Made by a program: the position numbers and the translations under genes. From JABSQH01 sp965230015 (GTDB lineage Bacteria > Actinomycetota > Acidimicrobiia > Acidimicrobiales > Ilumatobacteraceae): a stretch of 64,000 bases of DNA. The stretch is taken from NCBI GenBank assembly GCA_965230015.1, contig CBDDKF010000011.1, forward strand, positions 228,047 through 292,046, given 5' to 3'. Shown here piece by piece: positions 16,059-25,307 of the stretch; positions within the stretch are counted from its first letter, which is position 1; each line of letters starts with the position of its first letter. The notes under the pieces were generated by a model. The model did not search any database and was not told the origin of the DNA. It saw nothing but the letters and a program-made list of their open reading frames with translations.

Positions 16059-17267
16059 TCAGAAGACGCTGGCACCCTTGGCCGGGACGACGCGTCGGTG
16101 TCGACGCGGCCCAACCCGCAGTGCTCGCATCGCCCATGAGCCGAGAAGCGGGCCGGGGACGAGGAGCATGAACGCCCACCCCCAGCCGTACCGACTCTCC
16201 ACCGTGGGAACGAGGAAGATCGTGAACACGGTCAACACGAACCCGGCCGCGAGCTGCAGCGTCAATGCGGTGCCCACGTAGCGCGGCGCCACGCGCTCGG
16301 TCACGATTGCCGAGAACTGGGCGCTGTCGGCGATCACCCAAAAGCCCCACACGAGACCGACGGCGATCACCACCGGCTGTGGCGCATCGACCAGGAAGCC
16401 GATGACGAAGGCCGCCGCCGCCGACCACCGCATCGCCAGGCCCGCGGCCTCGGCGCGGCTCGTGCGGTCGCTGAGCAGTCCCCCATAGATCGACCCGGCC
16501 GCACCGATGGCGATCACCAAGAACGCAACGAGACTTGCGGTACGCGTCGACGTGAACACGTCGCCGTAGAACGCGGCGATCCACGCCCACATCGCATACA
16601 GCTCCCACATGTGCCCGAAGTAGCCGAAGCTGGCCAGACGAAACCCACGGTTGGTCACGATCGCCCGTAGCTGTGACGGGTCGAACGGTGCCGTGCCCAC
16701 CGCGTACGGCCCGTCGGTGCATGCCACCAGTGCGATCAGCCCTCCCGCGAAGGTCAGCGCGGACACGACCGCAAGTGTGGGCTGCCAGTCGAAGCCGCCG
16801 ACGGCGTTCACCAGGTGGGGGAGTGCCGAGCCGATGGTCAGCGCACCCACCATCACGCCGAGGGCGAGCCCGCGCCCCCGGCGGAACCATGCCGACATCG
16901 CCTTCAGCGCGGGCGGGTACACGGCAGCGAGAAACGCCCCGGTGCCGAGACGGGCCGCGATACCAACACCGAACGAGTCGCCCGCAATGACCACCAGGTT
17001 GCACAGTGCCGCACCTGAGGCGCCGACGAAGATCAGCCGGCGAGGAGGAACCCGGTCGGCGAGGTTGGTGATGGCGATGCTCAGCGCACCGGCGACGAAG
17101 CCGAGTTGGACGGCAATCGTCAGCCAGCTGGCCTGGGAGCGCGACAGATCCCAGTCGACGCGCAGCTGTCCGAGCACGGCCGCCGTGGAAAACCACGTCG
17201 ACATCGCCAGCACCATTGACGCCGCCAACAGGATCAGCTCCCGTCGCGGCGAGGTTCCGGTGCTCAT
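16059..17267 (-). CDS. MFS transporter
   Basis: A 402-residue, 12-helix protein. An N-terminal helix pair starts LILLAASMVLAMSTWF, the loop 2-3 region reads TNLADRVPPRRLIFVGAS, and SAWFRRGRGLALGVMVGALTIGSALPHL follows. Substrate is unknown; it may be a drug, sugar or organic-acid carrier. The open frame reaches 17312, but the ATG at 17267 (MSTGTSPRRE) gives a normal length. It is on the same strand as the neighbouring MFS gene and Dps. Confidence 0.85.
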   Translation of the reverse strand: MSTGTSPRRELILLAASMVLAMSTWFSTAAVLGQLRVDWDLSRSQASWLTIAVQLGFVAGALSIAITNLADRVPPRRLIFVGASGAALCNLVVIAGDSFGVGIAARLGTGAFLAAVYPPALKAMSAWFRRGRGLALGVMVGALTIGSALPHLVNAVGGFDWQPTLAVVSALTFAGGLIALVACTDGPYAVGTAPFDPSQLRAIVTNRGFRLASFGYFGHMWELYAMWAWIAAFYGDVFTSTRTASLVAFLVIAIGAAGSIYGGLLSDRTSRAEAAGLAMRWSAAAAFVIGFLVDAPQPVVIAVGLVWGFWVIADSAQFSAIVTERVAPRYVGTALTLQLAAGFVLTVFTIFLVPTVESRYGWGWAFMLLVPGPLLGSWAMRALRVGPRRHRRVVPAKGASVF

Positions 17268-17336
17268 GTTCTGTTGCTCATGCTGCCGAAACCGTGCGCG
17301 CCGCCGCGGCATTCCTGCCGCTGCCCCGCCGGGTGG

Positions 17337-17822
17337 TCAGGCGACCATCGAGCGCAGCATCCAGGCGGTCTTCTCGTGTACCTCGAGACGCTGGGTGAGC
17401 AGATCGGCCGTCGGTTGATCGTTGGCGCCGTCGGCGGTGGTGAATGCGGTGCGCGCCGTGCGAGCGACCGCTTCGTGGCCGCGCACGAGATCACGGATCA
17501 TGTCCTCGGCGGTCGGCACCGACGTTGCCTCGTCGATCGACGTGAGTTCGGCGAATGCGGCATAGCTGCCTGGGGCGAACTCGCCGAGGGAACGCATGCG
17601 CTCAGCGAGCAGATCGACCGCTACCCACAGCTCGTTGTACTGCTCCTCGAACATCAGGTGGAGCGTGTTGAACATCGGCCCGGTCACGTTCCAGTGGTAG
17701 TTGTGCGTCTTCAGATACAGCGTGTAGGTGTCGGCGAGGACTTTCGCGAGCTCTCCAGCGATGGCGGTGCGCTCCGCCTCCGCGATCCCGATGTCGATCG
17801 GCAGGGTCGTCGTGTTGCTCAT
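17337..17822 (-). CDS. dps: Dps/ferritin-like DNA-protection protein
   Basis: A 161-residue protein with the Dps signature. KTHNYHWNVTGPMF (His 40 and His 43) is followed by FEEQYNELWVAVDLLAERMRSLG, which supply the inter-subunit ferroxidase ligands (His, Asp, Glu). It stores iron and detoxifies peroxide as a dodecamer. The N-terminus is short and lacks a basic DNA-binding tail. ATG at 17822 is supported by AGGAG eight bases upstream; the frame extends to 17969 without homology. Confidence 0.93.
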   Translation of the reverse strand: MSNTTTLPIDIGIAEAERTAIAGELAKVLADTYTLYLKTHNYHWNVTGPMFNTLHLMFEEQYNELWVAVDLLAERMRSLGEFAPGSYAAFAELTSIDEATSVPTAEDMIRDLVRGHEAVARTARTAFTTADGANDQPTADLLTQRLEVHEKTAWMLRSMVA

Positions 17823-17920
17823 CTGGAACTCCTTTGTTCGGGGGCTTGGTACAACCATCTCACGACCACCGATGTTCCGCGCCTCGTCGGGCATCGCGCG
17901 GGGCGCGATACCGTCGGGCC

Positions 17921-18364
17921 ATGAGCGAGCCGATCGACCTCGAGGCTGTGAAAGCCGCCGCCACCGCACTCAGCCCATGGGCCCACTTGGCCACCGTTGG
18001 TGCCGATGGCGAGCCCGACGTGGTGCCGGTCCACCCCTGTTGGGAAGGAACGACGTGTTGGTCGATGGTCGGCACCAACTCGGTGAAGGCGCGCAACGTC
18101 GCTGCGAACCCCAAGGTGGCGCTGCACTGGCAGGTGACCGAAGTGGGCGACGGCGTCGAAGTGTGGGGAACCGCCGAGCTGTTCACCGACATCGACACCA
18201 AACGTCGCCTGTGGGACGGAGTGTTCGACTACGACCTCAATGCGTTCGCGCCCGGGGGTCCCGACAACTCTCCCGACACGGCGTTCTTGGCGATCACCCC
18301 CACGCGTGCACTCGTCCTCAAGCAGTACGGCATGGGCGGAATGCAGCGCTGGTCCGCCGACTGA
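17921..18364 (+). CDS. Pyridoxamine 5'-phosphate oxidase-like flavin split-barrel protein
   Basis: A 147-residue protein with the split-barrel pattern: LSPWAHLATVGADGEPDVVPVHP, then NSVKARNVAANPKVALHWQV and VEVWGTAELF. Relatives bind FMN or F420 and reduce small molecules, biliverdin or quinones; F420 use would be common in actinobacteria but cannot be read here. ATG at 17921 lies about 100 bases upstream-to-upstream from the divergent Dps start. Confidence 0.8.
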   Translation: MSEPIDLEAVKAAATALSPWAHLATVGADGEPDVVPVHPCWEGTTCWSMVGTNSVKARNVAANPKVALHWQVTEVGDGVEVWGTAELFTDIDTKRRLWDGVFDYDLNAFAPGGPDNSPDTAFLAITPTRALVLKQYGMGGMQRWSAD

Positions 18365-18382
18365 ACCGTCGGCGAACCGATC

Positions 18383-19558
18383 GTGACGCTCGTCGACGAC
18401 GAACATCGACGACGGCTTCTGGTGCACCGTCACCACGTGGGAACGCCACATGACCTGGCGATCGACGAGGTGACCGCAGCCCTTGGCCTACTGCACTCGA
18501 CCGATCCGGCGACCCCATACCTCGCACTCCACGCGCGCAGTGCGGCCACCGTCGACGAGATCGACGACGCCTTCTACGACCGCCGATCGTTGTTGCGCCA
18601 CACCACGATTCGGCGGACGGTGTTCGCCATGCCGCTCGACGTCGCGCCGATCGCGCACGGGGCGGTGAACCGCAAGATCGTCGCCACGCTGCGGTCACAG
18701 CTCGTCGGATGGATCGACGCCAGTCCCGATACTGATGTCGCAGCCGAGCGGTTCCTCAGTGAGACCGAGGACGATGTGGTCGCGTCGTTGCACGCTGACG
18801 GGCCGTGTGTGGGGTCGGTGCTCGCCGAACGTGTGCCTCGGCTGCAGCTGCGCTTCGAGCCGGCGCCCGGCAAGTCGTACTCGCGGGAGATGCGCATCAC
18901 CTCGAAGGTGCTGGAAGTTCTGGCAGCCGAGGGTCGGATCGCCCGCGGCCGTCCTGCTGGCGACGACTTCACCTCGGCGGCGTGGACGTGGGCGCCGATC
19001 GAGGCGTGGATCGACACGGCGCAACTCACCGCGCTCGACGACGAAAGGGCGTTGACGCTGCTCGTCGAGCGGTACCTGCGCTCGAACGCCCCGGCGACGC
19101 GCACCGACATCGCCTGGTGGACCGGCGCACCGAAGCGGGCGATCGCGCGCAGCCTGAACGAGCTCGGGGCGCGCGCCGTCGAACTCGAGCACCTCGATGA
19201 GCCCGGCTACGCGTGTGCCGACGACGAGCTCGAGGCGCCACCGCTCGACGGCAACGTGGCACTGCTCCCCGGCCTCGACCCCACCATCATGGGTTGGAAA
19301 CAACGCCACTGGTACGTCGACGACGCGCCGACGACCGGGCTGTTCGATCGCAATGGCAATGCCGGTCCGACGATCTGGGTCGACGGGCGGGTGGTGGGCG
19401 GGTGGACGCAGTTGTCCGACGGAGCCATCGCGCTCGGCGCCGAGGGTCGCTCCAGTGAGGCGGAGACGCTCGCCGGGCGGCTCGCAAGCTGGCTCGGCGA
19501 CGTGCGTGTGAAGTGGCGTTATCCCACTGCGGTGACGAAGGCGCTCGCAGTGCCGTAG
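18383..19558 (+). CDS. Winged-helix DNA-binding protein of the AlkZ/HTH_42 type
   Basis: A 391-residue protein with the multi-winged-helix layout of the HTH_42 family (AlkZ/YcaQ DNA glycosylases): an N-terminal LALHARS segment, RHTTIRRTVFAMP, GPCVGSVLAERVP, then YLRSNAPATRTDIAWWTGAPKRAIARSL and a C-terminal NVALLPGLDPTIMGWKQR. AlkZ proteins remove bulky or crosslinked bases using a QxQ/QxD motif, which I do not clearly find, so glycosylase activity is uncertain. It starts at GTG 18383, 18 bases after the preceding gene. Confidence 0.75.
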   Translation: MTLVDDEHRRRLLVHRHHVGTPHDLAIDEVTAALGLLHSTDPATPYLALHARSAATVDEIDDAFYDRRSLLRHTTIRRTVFAMPLDVAPIAHGAVNRKIVATLRSQLVGWIDASPDTDVAAERFLSETEDDVVASLHADGPCVGSVLAERVPRLQLRFEPAPGKSYSREMRITSKVLEVLAAEGRIARGRPAGDDFTSAAWTWAPIEAWIDTAQLTALDDERALTLLVERYLRSNAPATRTDIAWWTGAPKRAIARSLNELGARAVELEHLDEPGYACADDELEAPPLDGNVALLPGLDPTIMGWKQRHWYVDDAPTTGLFDRNGNAGPTIWVDGRVVGGWTQLSDGAIALGAEGRSSEAETLAGRLASWLGDVRVKWRYPTAVTKALAVP

Positions 19559-19584
19559 CACATGGTGACGCGCTGACGGTCGAG

Positions 19585-19992
19585 TCAGGCCACGACGTTC
19601 ACCGTGAACTCGCCGGAGGGGTGCACGCTGCAGGTGCCTTCGAACACCCCCACGGTGGTGAACCGCTGGCGCAGCGTCTCGCCCGGCCCGAGGAACCACG
19701 GGCCGAGGAAGTGCGGATCGTCGTCTTCGTTGCGGATGACGATCGTGTCGTACAGCTCGGCATTGAGCTCGCGGGGCAAGATGTCGAGCTTCTCGCCCTG
19801 TTCGACGAGTTCGGCCGATCCGTCGGGGATGACGAAGGTGAACGTCGGTTCGTTGCTCGCCTGGCCGTCACCACCGCCACACGCCGTGCCGATCGCCACC
19901 AGCGCCGCCAGCATCACCGGAGCGATGAGCGCCCGCAGGCGCGCTCCGGGTCGTGCAGATGCGTTCGGCGCTGGTGAAACGATCGTCGACAT
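19585..19992 (-). CDS. Cupredoxin-like lipoprotein
   Basis: A 135-residue predicted lipoprotein. A signal with lipobox VAIGTAC precedes a small beta-barrel: FTFVIPDGSAE, YDTIVIRNEDDDPHFLGPW, and a C-terminal CSVHPSGEFTVNVV. His in DPHF plus the Cys-x-x-His of CSVH are three of the four usual type 1 copper ligands; the Met/axial ligand is unclear. It begins at ATG 19992, sharing one base with the stop of the multicopper oxidase (TGATG), so it is probably an electron or copper partner of that enzyme. Confidence 0.8.
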   Translation of the reverse strand: MSTIVSPAPNASARPGARLRALIAPVMLAALVAIGTACGGGDGQASNEPTFTFVIPDGSAELVEQGEKLDILPRELNAELYDTIVIRNEDDDPHFLGPWFLGPGETLRQRFTTVGVFEGTCSVHPSGEFTVNVVA

Positions 19993-21434
19993 CAGGTGCT
20001 CTCGGCCTCGTTGACGATCACGGCGGTGACCATGCCGAACATCCCCTCGGTCCGTTCCACGTGGGTGAGGATGTGGCAGTGGAACACCCACGTTCCTGGC
20101 GTCTCGGCCTGGAACAGGATCGAGTACCGCTCACCGGGGGCGACGTTGATCGTGTCGGCCCAGTACGGCTGGTCGAGCGGGATGCCGTCCTTGGCGTACA
20201 CCAGCTGGGGGAACTGGTGGAGGTGCATCGGGTGTGAGGTGAGGCCCTCGTTGTAGTAGTGGAACACACCCCACTCGCCCTCGTTCATCACGTACGGGGC
20301 CGTGGCGGGGAAGCTCTTGCCGTTCAGCGAGAGTCCGATCGTGCCCGCGTCGTTGAGCACCATCGGCTCTTCGAAGGCCAGGTCGAGGTCCTCCGGAATG
20401 GTCACACCGGAGAACGTCTCGCCATAGGGGATCGGGTTCTCGCCGATCGTCAGCGGGGCGAACATGCCGTTGATCACCGACGTTTGGCTGTGCATGTGCG
20501 CGTGGTACATGCCGATCGCCGGGTCGTCTGCAGTGAACCGGTAGGTGAATGACTCACCGGTGCGGATCGGGTCCTGGGTGTATGGCGACACGCCGTCTTG
20601 GTCGTTGGGCACGTGAATGCCGTGCCAGTGGATGTCGGTCGACATCGGTGTGAGGTTGGTCAGCTCCACCTCGACCTCGTCGCCGACGTCGAGCTGGATC
20701 CACGGTCCGGGAACCTGGCCGTTGTAGGCCCAGGCCTCGACGAACTCACCAGGTGCGACCTCCCACGGAATCACCTCGGCGACGAGCTCGAAGCGCTTGG
20801 TGCCGTCGGCGAGGATTTCGGGCTCGAGCACCTGGTTGCCGAGCCCTTCGGTCTCGGCCGGGTAGGCGAGCATCGAGTCGATCATCAACTGATCGATCTC
20901 CTCGTTGGTGAACCCTGCGTGCTCGCCAGCGATGTCGGCGGGCTCGAAGGCGTCGCCTTCGGTGATCGTCAGTTCGGCGACCATGCCCGAGGCCTCGTGG
21001 CCCGAGATATCGCAGTACAGCTCGTAGGTGCCCGGCGCCAGCGTGCCGAGCTCCAGAGTGTCGACACCGCGCGATTGCATGTTGTTGCTGCGAATGCCGA
21101 GCTCACGCACCGCCACGTTGTGTTCGATCGCGCCGGCGTTGACGACGTTCAACGTCACCTCGCCGGCGGGGGCCGACAGCTCACCTTCGATGGCGAACTC
21201 GGTGAGGGAGATGTCGAGATCGCTCGATACCGCCGTACCGCCGCCAGCGGCGTCGCCGCTACCTCCGTCGTCGTTGATGATCGCGGCGAGCCCCAACACG
21301 ACCAGGCCGGCGACCACGAGCACTACGAGTGCGGCACCGAGGGCGAAGATCGCTCCGCTGATGAGCTTGCCGCCCGGCTCTTCGGGGGTTGGCGCCGCAG
21401 CATCATCGGCTGGCGGGCGTTCGATCACGGACAT
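19992..21434 (-). CDS. Membrane-anchored multicopper oxidase with extra N-terminal cupredoxin domain
   Basis: A 480-residue protein. A cytoplasmic Pro/Ala-rich start and one membrane helix (about residues 25-55) lead to an added cupredoxin domain (about 70-155, with EHNVAVRELG and YCDISGHEASGM). An oxidase core follows with all four copper motifs: IHWHGIH, YHAHMHSQ, HPMHLHQF and the Cys-His motif FHCHILTHVERTEGM. It oxidises a substrate outside the membrane and reduces oxygen (or nitrite in two-domain relatives); substrate unknown. ATG 21434 is preferred over GTG 21443 because GGAG lies 9-12 bases upstream. Confidence 0.87.
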   Translation of the reverse strand: MSVIERPPADDAAAPTPEEPGGKLISGAIFALGAALVVLVVAGLVVLGLAAIINDDGGSGDAAGGGTAVSSDLDISLTEFAIEGELSAPAGEVTLNVVNAGAIEHNVAVRELGIRSNNMQSRGVDTLELGTLAPGTYELYCDISGHEASGMVAELTITEGDAFEPADIAGEHAGFTNEEIDQLMIDSMLAYPAETEGLGNQVLEPEILADGTKRFELVAEVIPWEVAPGEFVEAWAYNGQVPGPWIQLDVGDEVEVELTNLTPMSTDIHWHGIHVPNDQDGVSPYTQDPIRTGESFTYRFTADDPAIGMYHAHMHSQTSVINGMFAPLTIGENPIPYGETFSGVTIPEDLDLAFEEPMVLNDAGTIGLSLNGKSFPATAPYVMNEGEWGVFHYYNEGLTSHPMHLHQFPQLVYAKDGIPLDQPYWADTINVAPGERYSILFQAETPGTWVFHCHILTHVERTEGMFGMVTAVIVNEAEST

Positions 21435-21590
21435 CAGGCACACTCCTCGTCACACGGATACACGAGGGTGAAGTTTCACGGCTGATGTCCGACGTCGTGA
21501 GGGCCGAAGGTCCCGAACCTGACGAGCCCCGACGCCGCGACCAGCACGTATGCAGGTTGGCGGTGCAGGATCGGCGGGCCGCGATCAGCC

Positions 21591-23996
21591 ATGCTGGATG
21601 GGGTGAGCGACGTCGCGCTGCGCGAGAGCGACCGCCGGGAGTGGCGCCGCCATCCGGGTGATGTCGCCCGTCTCGTCGCGTGGGGCGCACTGCTGCTGTT
21701 CACCCTGCTCCTGAGCGCGCTGATCCCGGCTGCGCTGCGCAGCGCCTCGGCCGATCTCGTCACGCTCTTCGCCGGACTGCCGCAACCTGCGAGATACGCG
21801 TTCGTCGGCGTCGCCCAGATGTCGATCGTGATCCTGCCGCTGCTCGTGCTCGGTTGGCTCGTGGTGCGACGGCAACTCGCCGAGATCGGCAGCGTGGTCG
21901 GCGCCGGGGTGGTCGCGGCGCTGGTGATGTGGGCGCTCACCGGATGGCTCGACCGCGTGGTGCCGCCACAAACGATCGACGACTTGCCCTCGCAGTCGTT
22001 CGTGTCGACGTCGTTCCCGACCACGACGTATCTCGCCGCGCTCGTCGCCGGGGCGACGGTGATCTCCCCGTTGCTCCCACGCGCCTGGCGCTCGTTGGCG
22101 TGGGCCGCGGTGTGGCTGACGATCTTCGTGCGCGTGGTCACTGCGGTCCAGGCTCCGGTGAACATCGCGGTCACCTTCGCTCTCGGCGGGGTGGTCGGCA
22201 CGGCAACGTTGGTGGCCTTCGGCTCGCCGCTGCGCCGGCCCGGCGCAGCGAGCCTCCGGGCAATGCTCGAAGCAGGTGGGCTGCGCGTCGACGATCTGCG
22301 CGACGAGGAATCGCTCACCGGTCGGCGGACCTATGTCGGCACCACGGCGAACGGCCCGATTGTGGTCACCTACGCCGATCGCGACGACCGCGACGCCGCG
22401 TTGTTGTCGCAGATCATCCGTGCGGTGCGCGTCCAGTCGGTGGACGACGACACGCTGTCGGTGCAACCCGATCGGCGAGTTGCCCATCAAGGTTTGACCA
22501 CCGCGATGGCCCGTCGCGCCGACGTGCGCACGCCCGACGTGTTGGCGGTGGCGCCAGCCGGGCCGGAGAGCGCGGTGATCGCGCTCGAAGCTCCCGCGGG
22601 CGTCGCGCTCGCCGACGTCGACGACCCCGACGACATCACCGATGCTGCGCTCGTCGATGGCTGGCGACAACTCGACCGTTTGCACGCTTCCCGTATCGCC
22701 CATCGGTCGCTGACTCGGCAGCACGTGTACGTCGACGGCGACACCGCGTCGATCGTCGATCTCGAGTTCGCCCGACTGACCGCGTCCGACGATCAGCTCG
22801 CCGTCGATGCGGCCGAGTTGCTGGTGAGCACGGCGTTGACGGTGGGTGTCGAGCGGGCGCTTGCTGCGGCGACCGTCGACGAGCGACCGATCCTCACGAG
22901 GTCGTTGGCCTTCATCCAAAAAGCGGCGCTTCCGGAGGCGGCGCGCCGCGCGGTCCGCAAGGACAAGGATCTGCTCGAGGCGTTGCGCAACGGTCTGCAG
23001 GAGCGACTCGACGTGCCGCCGGTGGAGCTCGAGCAGCTCGACCGCATCAGCGTGGCCAAGCTGGTCAGCTGGGTCGGGTTCGCGGTGCTGGCGTTCTTCA
23101 TCCTCGGCTTGGCCACCAGCTGGTCCGAGATCACCGACGCGATGAGCGGGGCCAACTGGTGGTGGGCGATCCCGGTGCTGATCGCCACGCTGATCGGCAC
23201 CGTCGGCGGGGCGATGTCGCTGGGCGGGTCGGTCGTTCGCCCGGTGCCGCTCGGCGAGGCGACCGTGATCATGTTCGGTCAGTCGTTCCTCAACCGGTTC
23301 ACGCCGATGAACGCGGGCGGCATGGCGATGCGCATCCGCTACCTACAAAAGGGCGGCACCGACGGCACGGTGGCCACCGCGGCCATCGGGCTGACGTCGG
23401 CGGCCAGTGGCGTGATGCAGGTGGTGTTCATCGCCTTCTTCTTCTTGTGGAGCACGTCGGACCCCACCGCTGGCATCAGCCTCAGCGATGGTGACGACAG
23501 CGGGGGAGCGCTGACCACGATCATCGCAGTGTTCGTCGTCGCCATCGTGATCGCCGGCGTGCTCATCGCAGCGACGCCGCGGCTGCGGGCGTGGCTGATG
23601 GGCTTCCTCCGCTCGACGCGCGACAAGATCCGCCGCGACTTCGGCGAGCTGGCCCGCAGGCCGGCGAAGCTGATGCTGCTGTTCGGTGGCGCCGGGTTGA
23701 GCAAGTTGACGACGATCGTCGCCTTCGTTGCCGCGTGTCGCGCCTTCGACATCGACCTGTCGTTCGCCGAACTGGGCGCCCTGTACCTCGGAGCGAACAC
23801 GGTGGCGTCGGCGGTGCCGACACCGGGCGGGGTGGGCGCCATCGAAGCGGCGCTCGTGCTGGTGCTGACCAACGCAGGGGTCGAGGACGCCACGGCGTGG
23901 GCGGCCGTGCTGTTGTTCCGGCTGATCAACTTCTGGTTCCCGACGATTCCCGGCTACCTCGCGTTGCGCATCAGCGAACACCGCGAATTGATCTGA
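21591..23996 (+). CDS. Membrane fusion: PAP2-like helices, pseudokinase-like domain and LPG-synthase-type transmembrane domain
   Basis: An 801-residue protein. Residues 25-215 hold about six helices. A cytoplasmic region (about 225-460) resembles a degraded protein kinase/APH fold, with LDRLHASRIAHRSLTRQHVYVDGDTASIVDLEFARL matching a catalytic loop and DFG position (HRS and DLE instead of HRD and DFG). The C-terminal 320 residues are the lysylphosphatidylglycerol-synthase TM domain (FLNRFTPMNAGGMAMRIRYL; AVPTPGGVGAIEAAL). No aminoacyl-transferase GNAT domain is present, so a lipid flippase or transport role is likelier than LPG synthesis (inference). Confidence 0.82.
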   Translation: MLDGVSDVALRESDRREWRRHPGDVARLVAWGALLLFTLLLSALIPAALRSASADLVTLFAGLPQPARYAFVGVAQMSIVILPLLVLGWLVVRRQLAEIGSVVGAGVVAALVMWALTGWLDRVVPPQTIDDLPSQSFVSTSFPTTTYLAALVAGATVISPLLPRAWRSLAWAAVWLTIFVRVVTAVQAPVNIAVTFALGGVVGTATLVAFGSPLRRPGAASLRAMLEAGGLRVDDLRDEESLTGRRTYVGTTANGPIVVTYADRDDRDAALLSQIIRAVRVQSVDDDTLSVQPDRRVAHQGLTTAMARRADVRTPDVLAVAPAGPESAVIALEAPAGVALADVDDPDDITDAALVDGWRQLDRLHASRIAHRSLTRQHVYVDGDTASIVDLEFARLTASDDQLAVDAAELLVSTALTVGVERALAAATVDERPILTRSLAFIQKAALPEAARRAVRKDKDLLEALRNGLQERLDVPPVELEQLDRISVAKLVSWVGFAVLAFFILGLATSWSEITDAMSGANWWWAIPVLIATLIGTVGGAMSLGGSVVRPVPLGEATVIMFGQSFLNRFTPMNAGGMAMRIRYLQKGGTDGTVATAAIGLTSAASGVMQVVFIAFFFLWSTSDPTAGISLSDGDDSGGALTTIIAVFVVAIVIAGVLIAATPRLRAWLMGFLRSTRDKIRRDFGELARRPAKLMLLFGGAGLSKLTTIVAFVAACRAFDIDLSFAELGALYLGANTVASAVPTPGGVGAIEAALVLVLTNAGVEDATAWAAVLLFRLINFWFPTIPGYLALRISEHRELI

Positions 23997-23997
23997 G

Positions 23998-24765
23998 TCA
24001 TCCGGCGTACTGAAACCCGCCGTCGACGTCGATCACTTGGCCACGAAGCCACGCCAGCTCGTCGCCGGCGAGCAACGTCACGACGCGGGCGATGTCGTCA
24101 GGTGTCCCCCATCGGCGATCGGGGAAGCGTTGTGCGCCTGCGGCGAGGAGCGCATCGTCGGCATAGCCGGTGTCGACCGGGCCGGGGTTGATGCAGTTGG
24201 CGATGATCCCCGACGGCGCCACTGCCGCCGCGACGGTTGCCGTCATCTGGTGCAGTGTCGCCTTGGTGACGGCATACGGCAGCTCGCCGTGCATCGGACC
24301 GTGGGCTTGCCCACTGGTGAACCACACCATTCGACCCTGTGGGGTCGTGCCGTCGGGCGACGGCTCGTGGACGGCGGCGAAGCGTTGGGCCAGGAGCAGC
24401 ACGCTGCGTACGTTGACCGCCCAGCACAGATCGAGCTCTGCCGCGGTCGAGTTGGCTAGATCGTGATCGGAGCTGCGCGCATGCGTGGCCACGACGATGT
24501 CGAGTCGGCCGTGGGTGTCGATGGTCCGATCGACGATCGCCGCGGGGGTTGCCGGATCGGCCAGGTCGTCGTGGGCCACATCGATGGGCAGTTCGGCCGG
24601 TGTGGCATCCCACGGTTGCTCGTCGTCGTGAGCTGGCCAGCCGGTGGCACATACGGTTGCTCCGGCCGACTGCAGATGGCGGACGATCGTTGCGGCGATG
24701 CCGACCTCGCGCGACACGCCGGTGACGAGGGCGACGCGCCCGGTGAGTGGGTCGGTGGAAGACAT
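23998..24765 (-). CDS. SDR family oxidoreductase
   Basis: A 255-residue short-chain dehydrogenase. The cofactor motif is TGVSREVGIA near residue 15. The catalytic residues are a Ser in WFTSGQAHG and YAVTK. The terminal segment is WLRGQVIDVDGGFQYAG. It likely uses NAD(P)H on a carbonyl or alcohol of unknown identity. ATG 24765 (MSSTDPLTGRVALVTG) is chosen; the frame upstream lacks homology. It converges with the membrane fusion gene and diverges from purE. Confidence 0.87.
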   Translation of the reverse strand: MSSTDPLTGRVALVTGVSREVGIAATIVRHLQSAGATVCATGWPAHDDEQPWDATPAELPIDVAHDDLADPATPAAIVDRTIDTHGRLDIVVATHARSSDHDLANSTAAELDLCWAVNVRSVLLLAQRFAAVHEPSPDGTTPQGRMVWFTSGQAHGPMHGELPYAVTKATLHQMTATVAAAVAPSGIIANCINPGPVDTGYADDALLAAGAQRFPDRRWGTPDDIARVVTLLAGDELAWLRGQVIDVDGGFQYAG

Positions 24766-24797
24766 CTGTTCATCGTCGCAGCTCCTACGCTGCGCTC

Positions 24798-25307
24798 GTG
24801 GACGAGAATCTGATCGGTCCCGCGTTGATCGGGGTGGTGATGGGTTCCACCAGCGATTGGCCCACGATGGAACACGCCGTCGACACATTGACGGACTTCG
24901 GCGTGCCCCACGAGGCGCAGGTGGTGAGTGCCCATCGCATGCCCGACGAGATGTTCGGATACGCCGAGGCGGCGAGTGGACGCGGGCTGCGGGCGATCAT
25001 CGCCTGCGCCGGTGGCGCGGCGCACCTCCCCGGCATGCTGGCCGCCAAGACGACGGTCCCGGTGCTCGGTGTGCCGGCACCGACGCGCCACCTCGGTGGA
25101 CAGGATTCGCTGTACTCGATCGTGCAGATGCCGGCAGGTATCCCGGTCGCCACGTTTGCCATCGGCCGGGCCGGCGCAGTGAATGCGGCACTGTTCGCGG
25201 TGGCCATGCTTGCCGCCGACGACCCGGAGCTGGCCGAGCGGTTACAGCGTTACCGCGCCGAGCGCCGCGAGCACGCTGCCGACTCCAAACTTCCTCCGCC
25301 AACATGA
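24798..25307 (+). CDS. purE: N5-carboxyaminoimidazole ribonucleotide mutase
   Basis: A 169-residue class I PurE. GSTSDWPTMEHA binds the substrate, SAHRMPDEM carries the catalytic His, and AGGAAHLPGM plus GGQDSLYSIVQMPAGIPV complete the site. It converts N5-CAIR to CAIR in purine synthesis and works with PurK. It starts at GTG 24798; its stop overlaps the purK start as ATGA, so the pair is coupled. Confidence 0.96.
   Translation: MDENLIGPALIGVVMGSTSDWPTMEHAVDTLTDFGVPHEAQVVSAHRMPDEMFGYAEAASGRGLRAIIACAGGAAHLPGMLAAKTTVPVLGVPAPTRHLGGQDSLYSIVQMPAGIPVATFAIGRAGAVNAALFAVAMLAADDPELAERLQRYRAERREHAADSKLPPPT

Noticed and set aside
14617..17196. 859-codon minus-strand open frame through both MFS genes
   Set aside because: Arg/Gly/Ala-rich shadow of two clear membrane proteins in another frame; no domain or signal.
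21585..22919. 444-codon minus-strand open frame opposite the membrane fusion protein
   Set aside because: No family resemblance; the plus strand encodes a coherent protein here.
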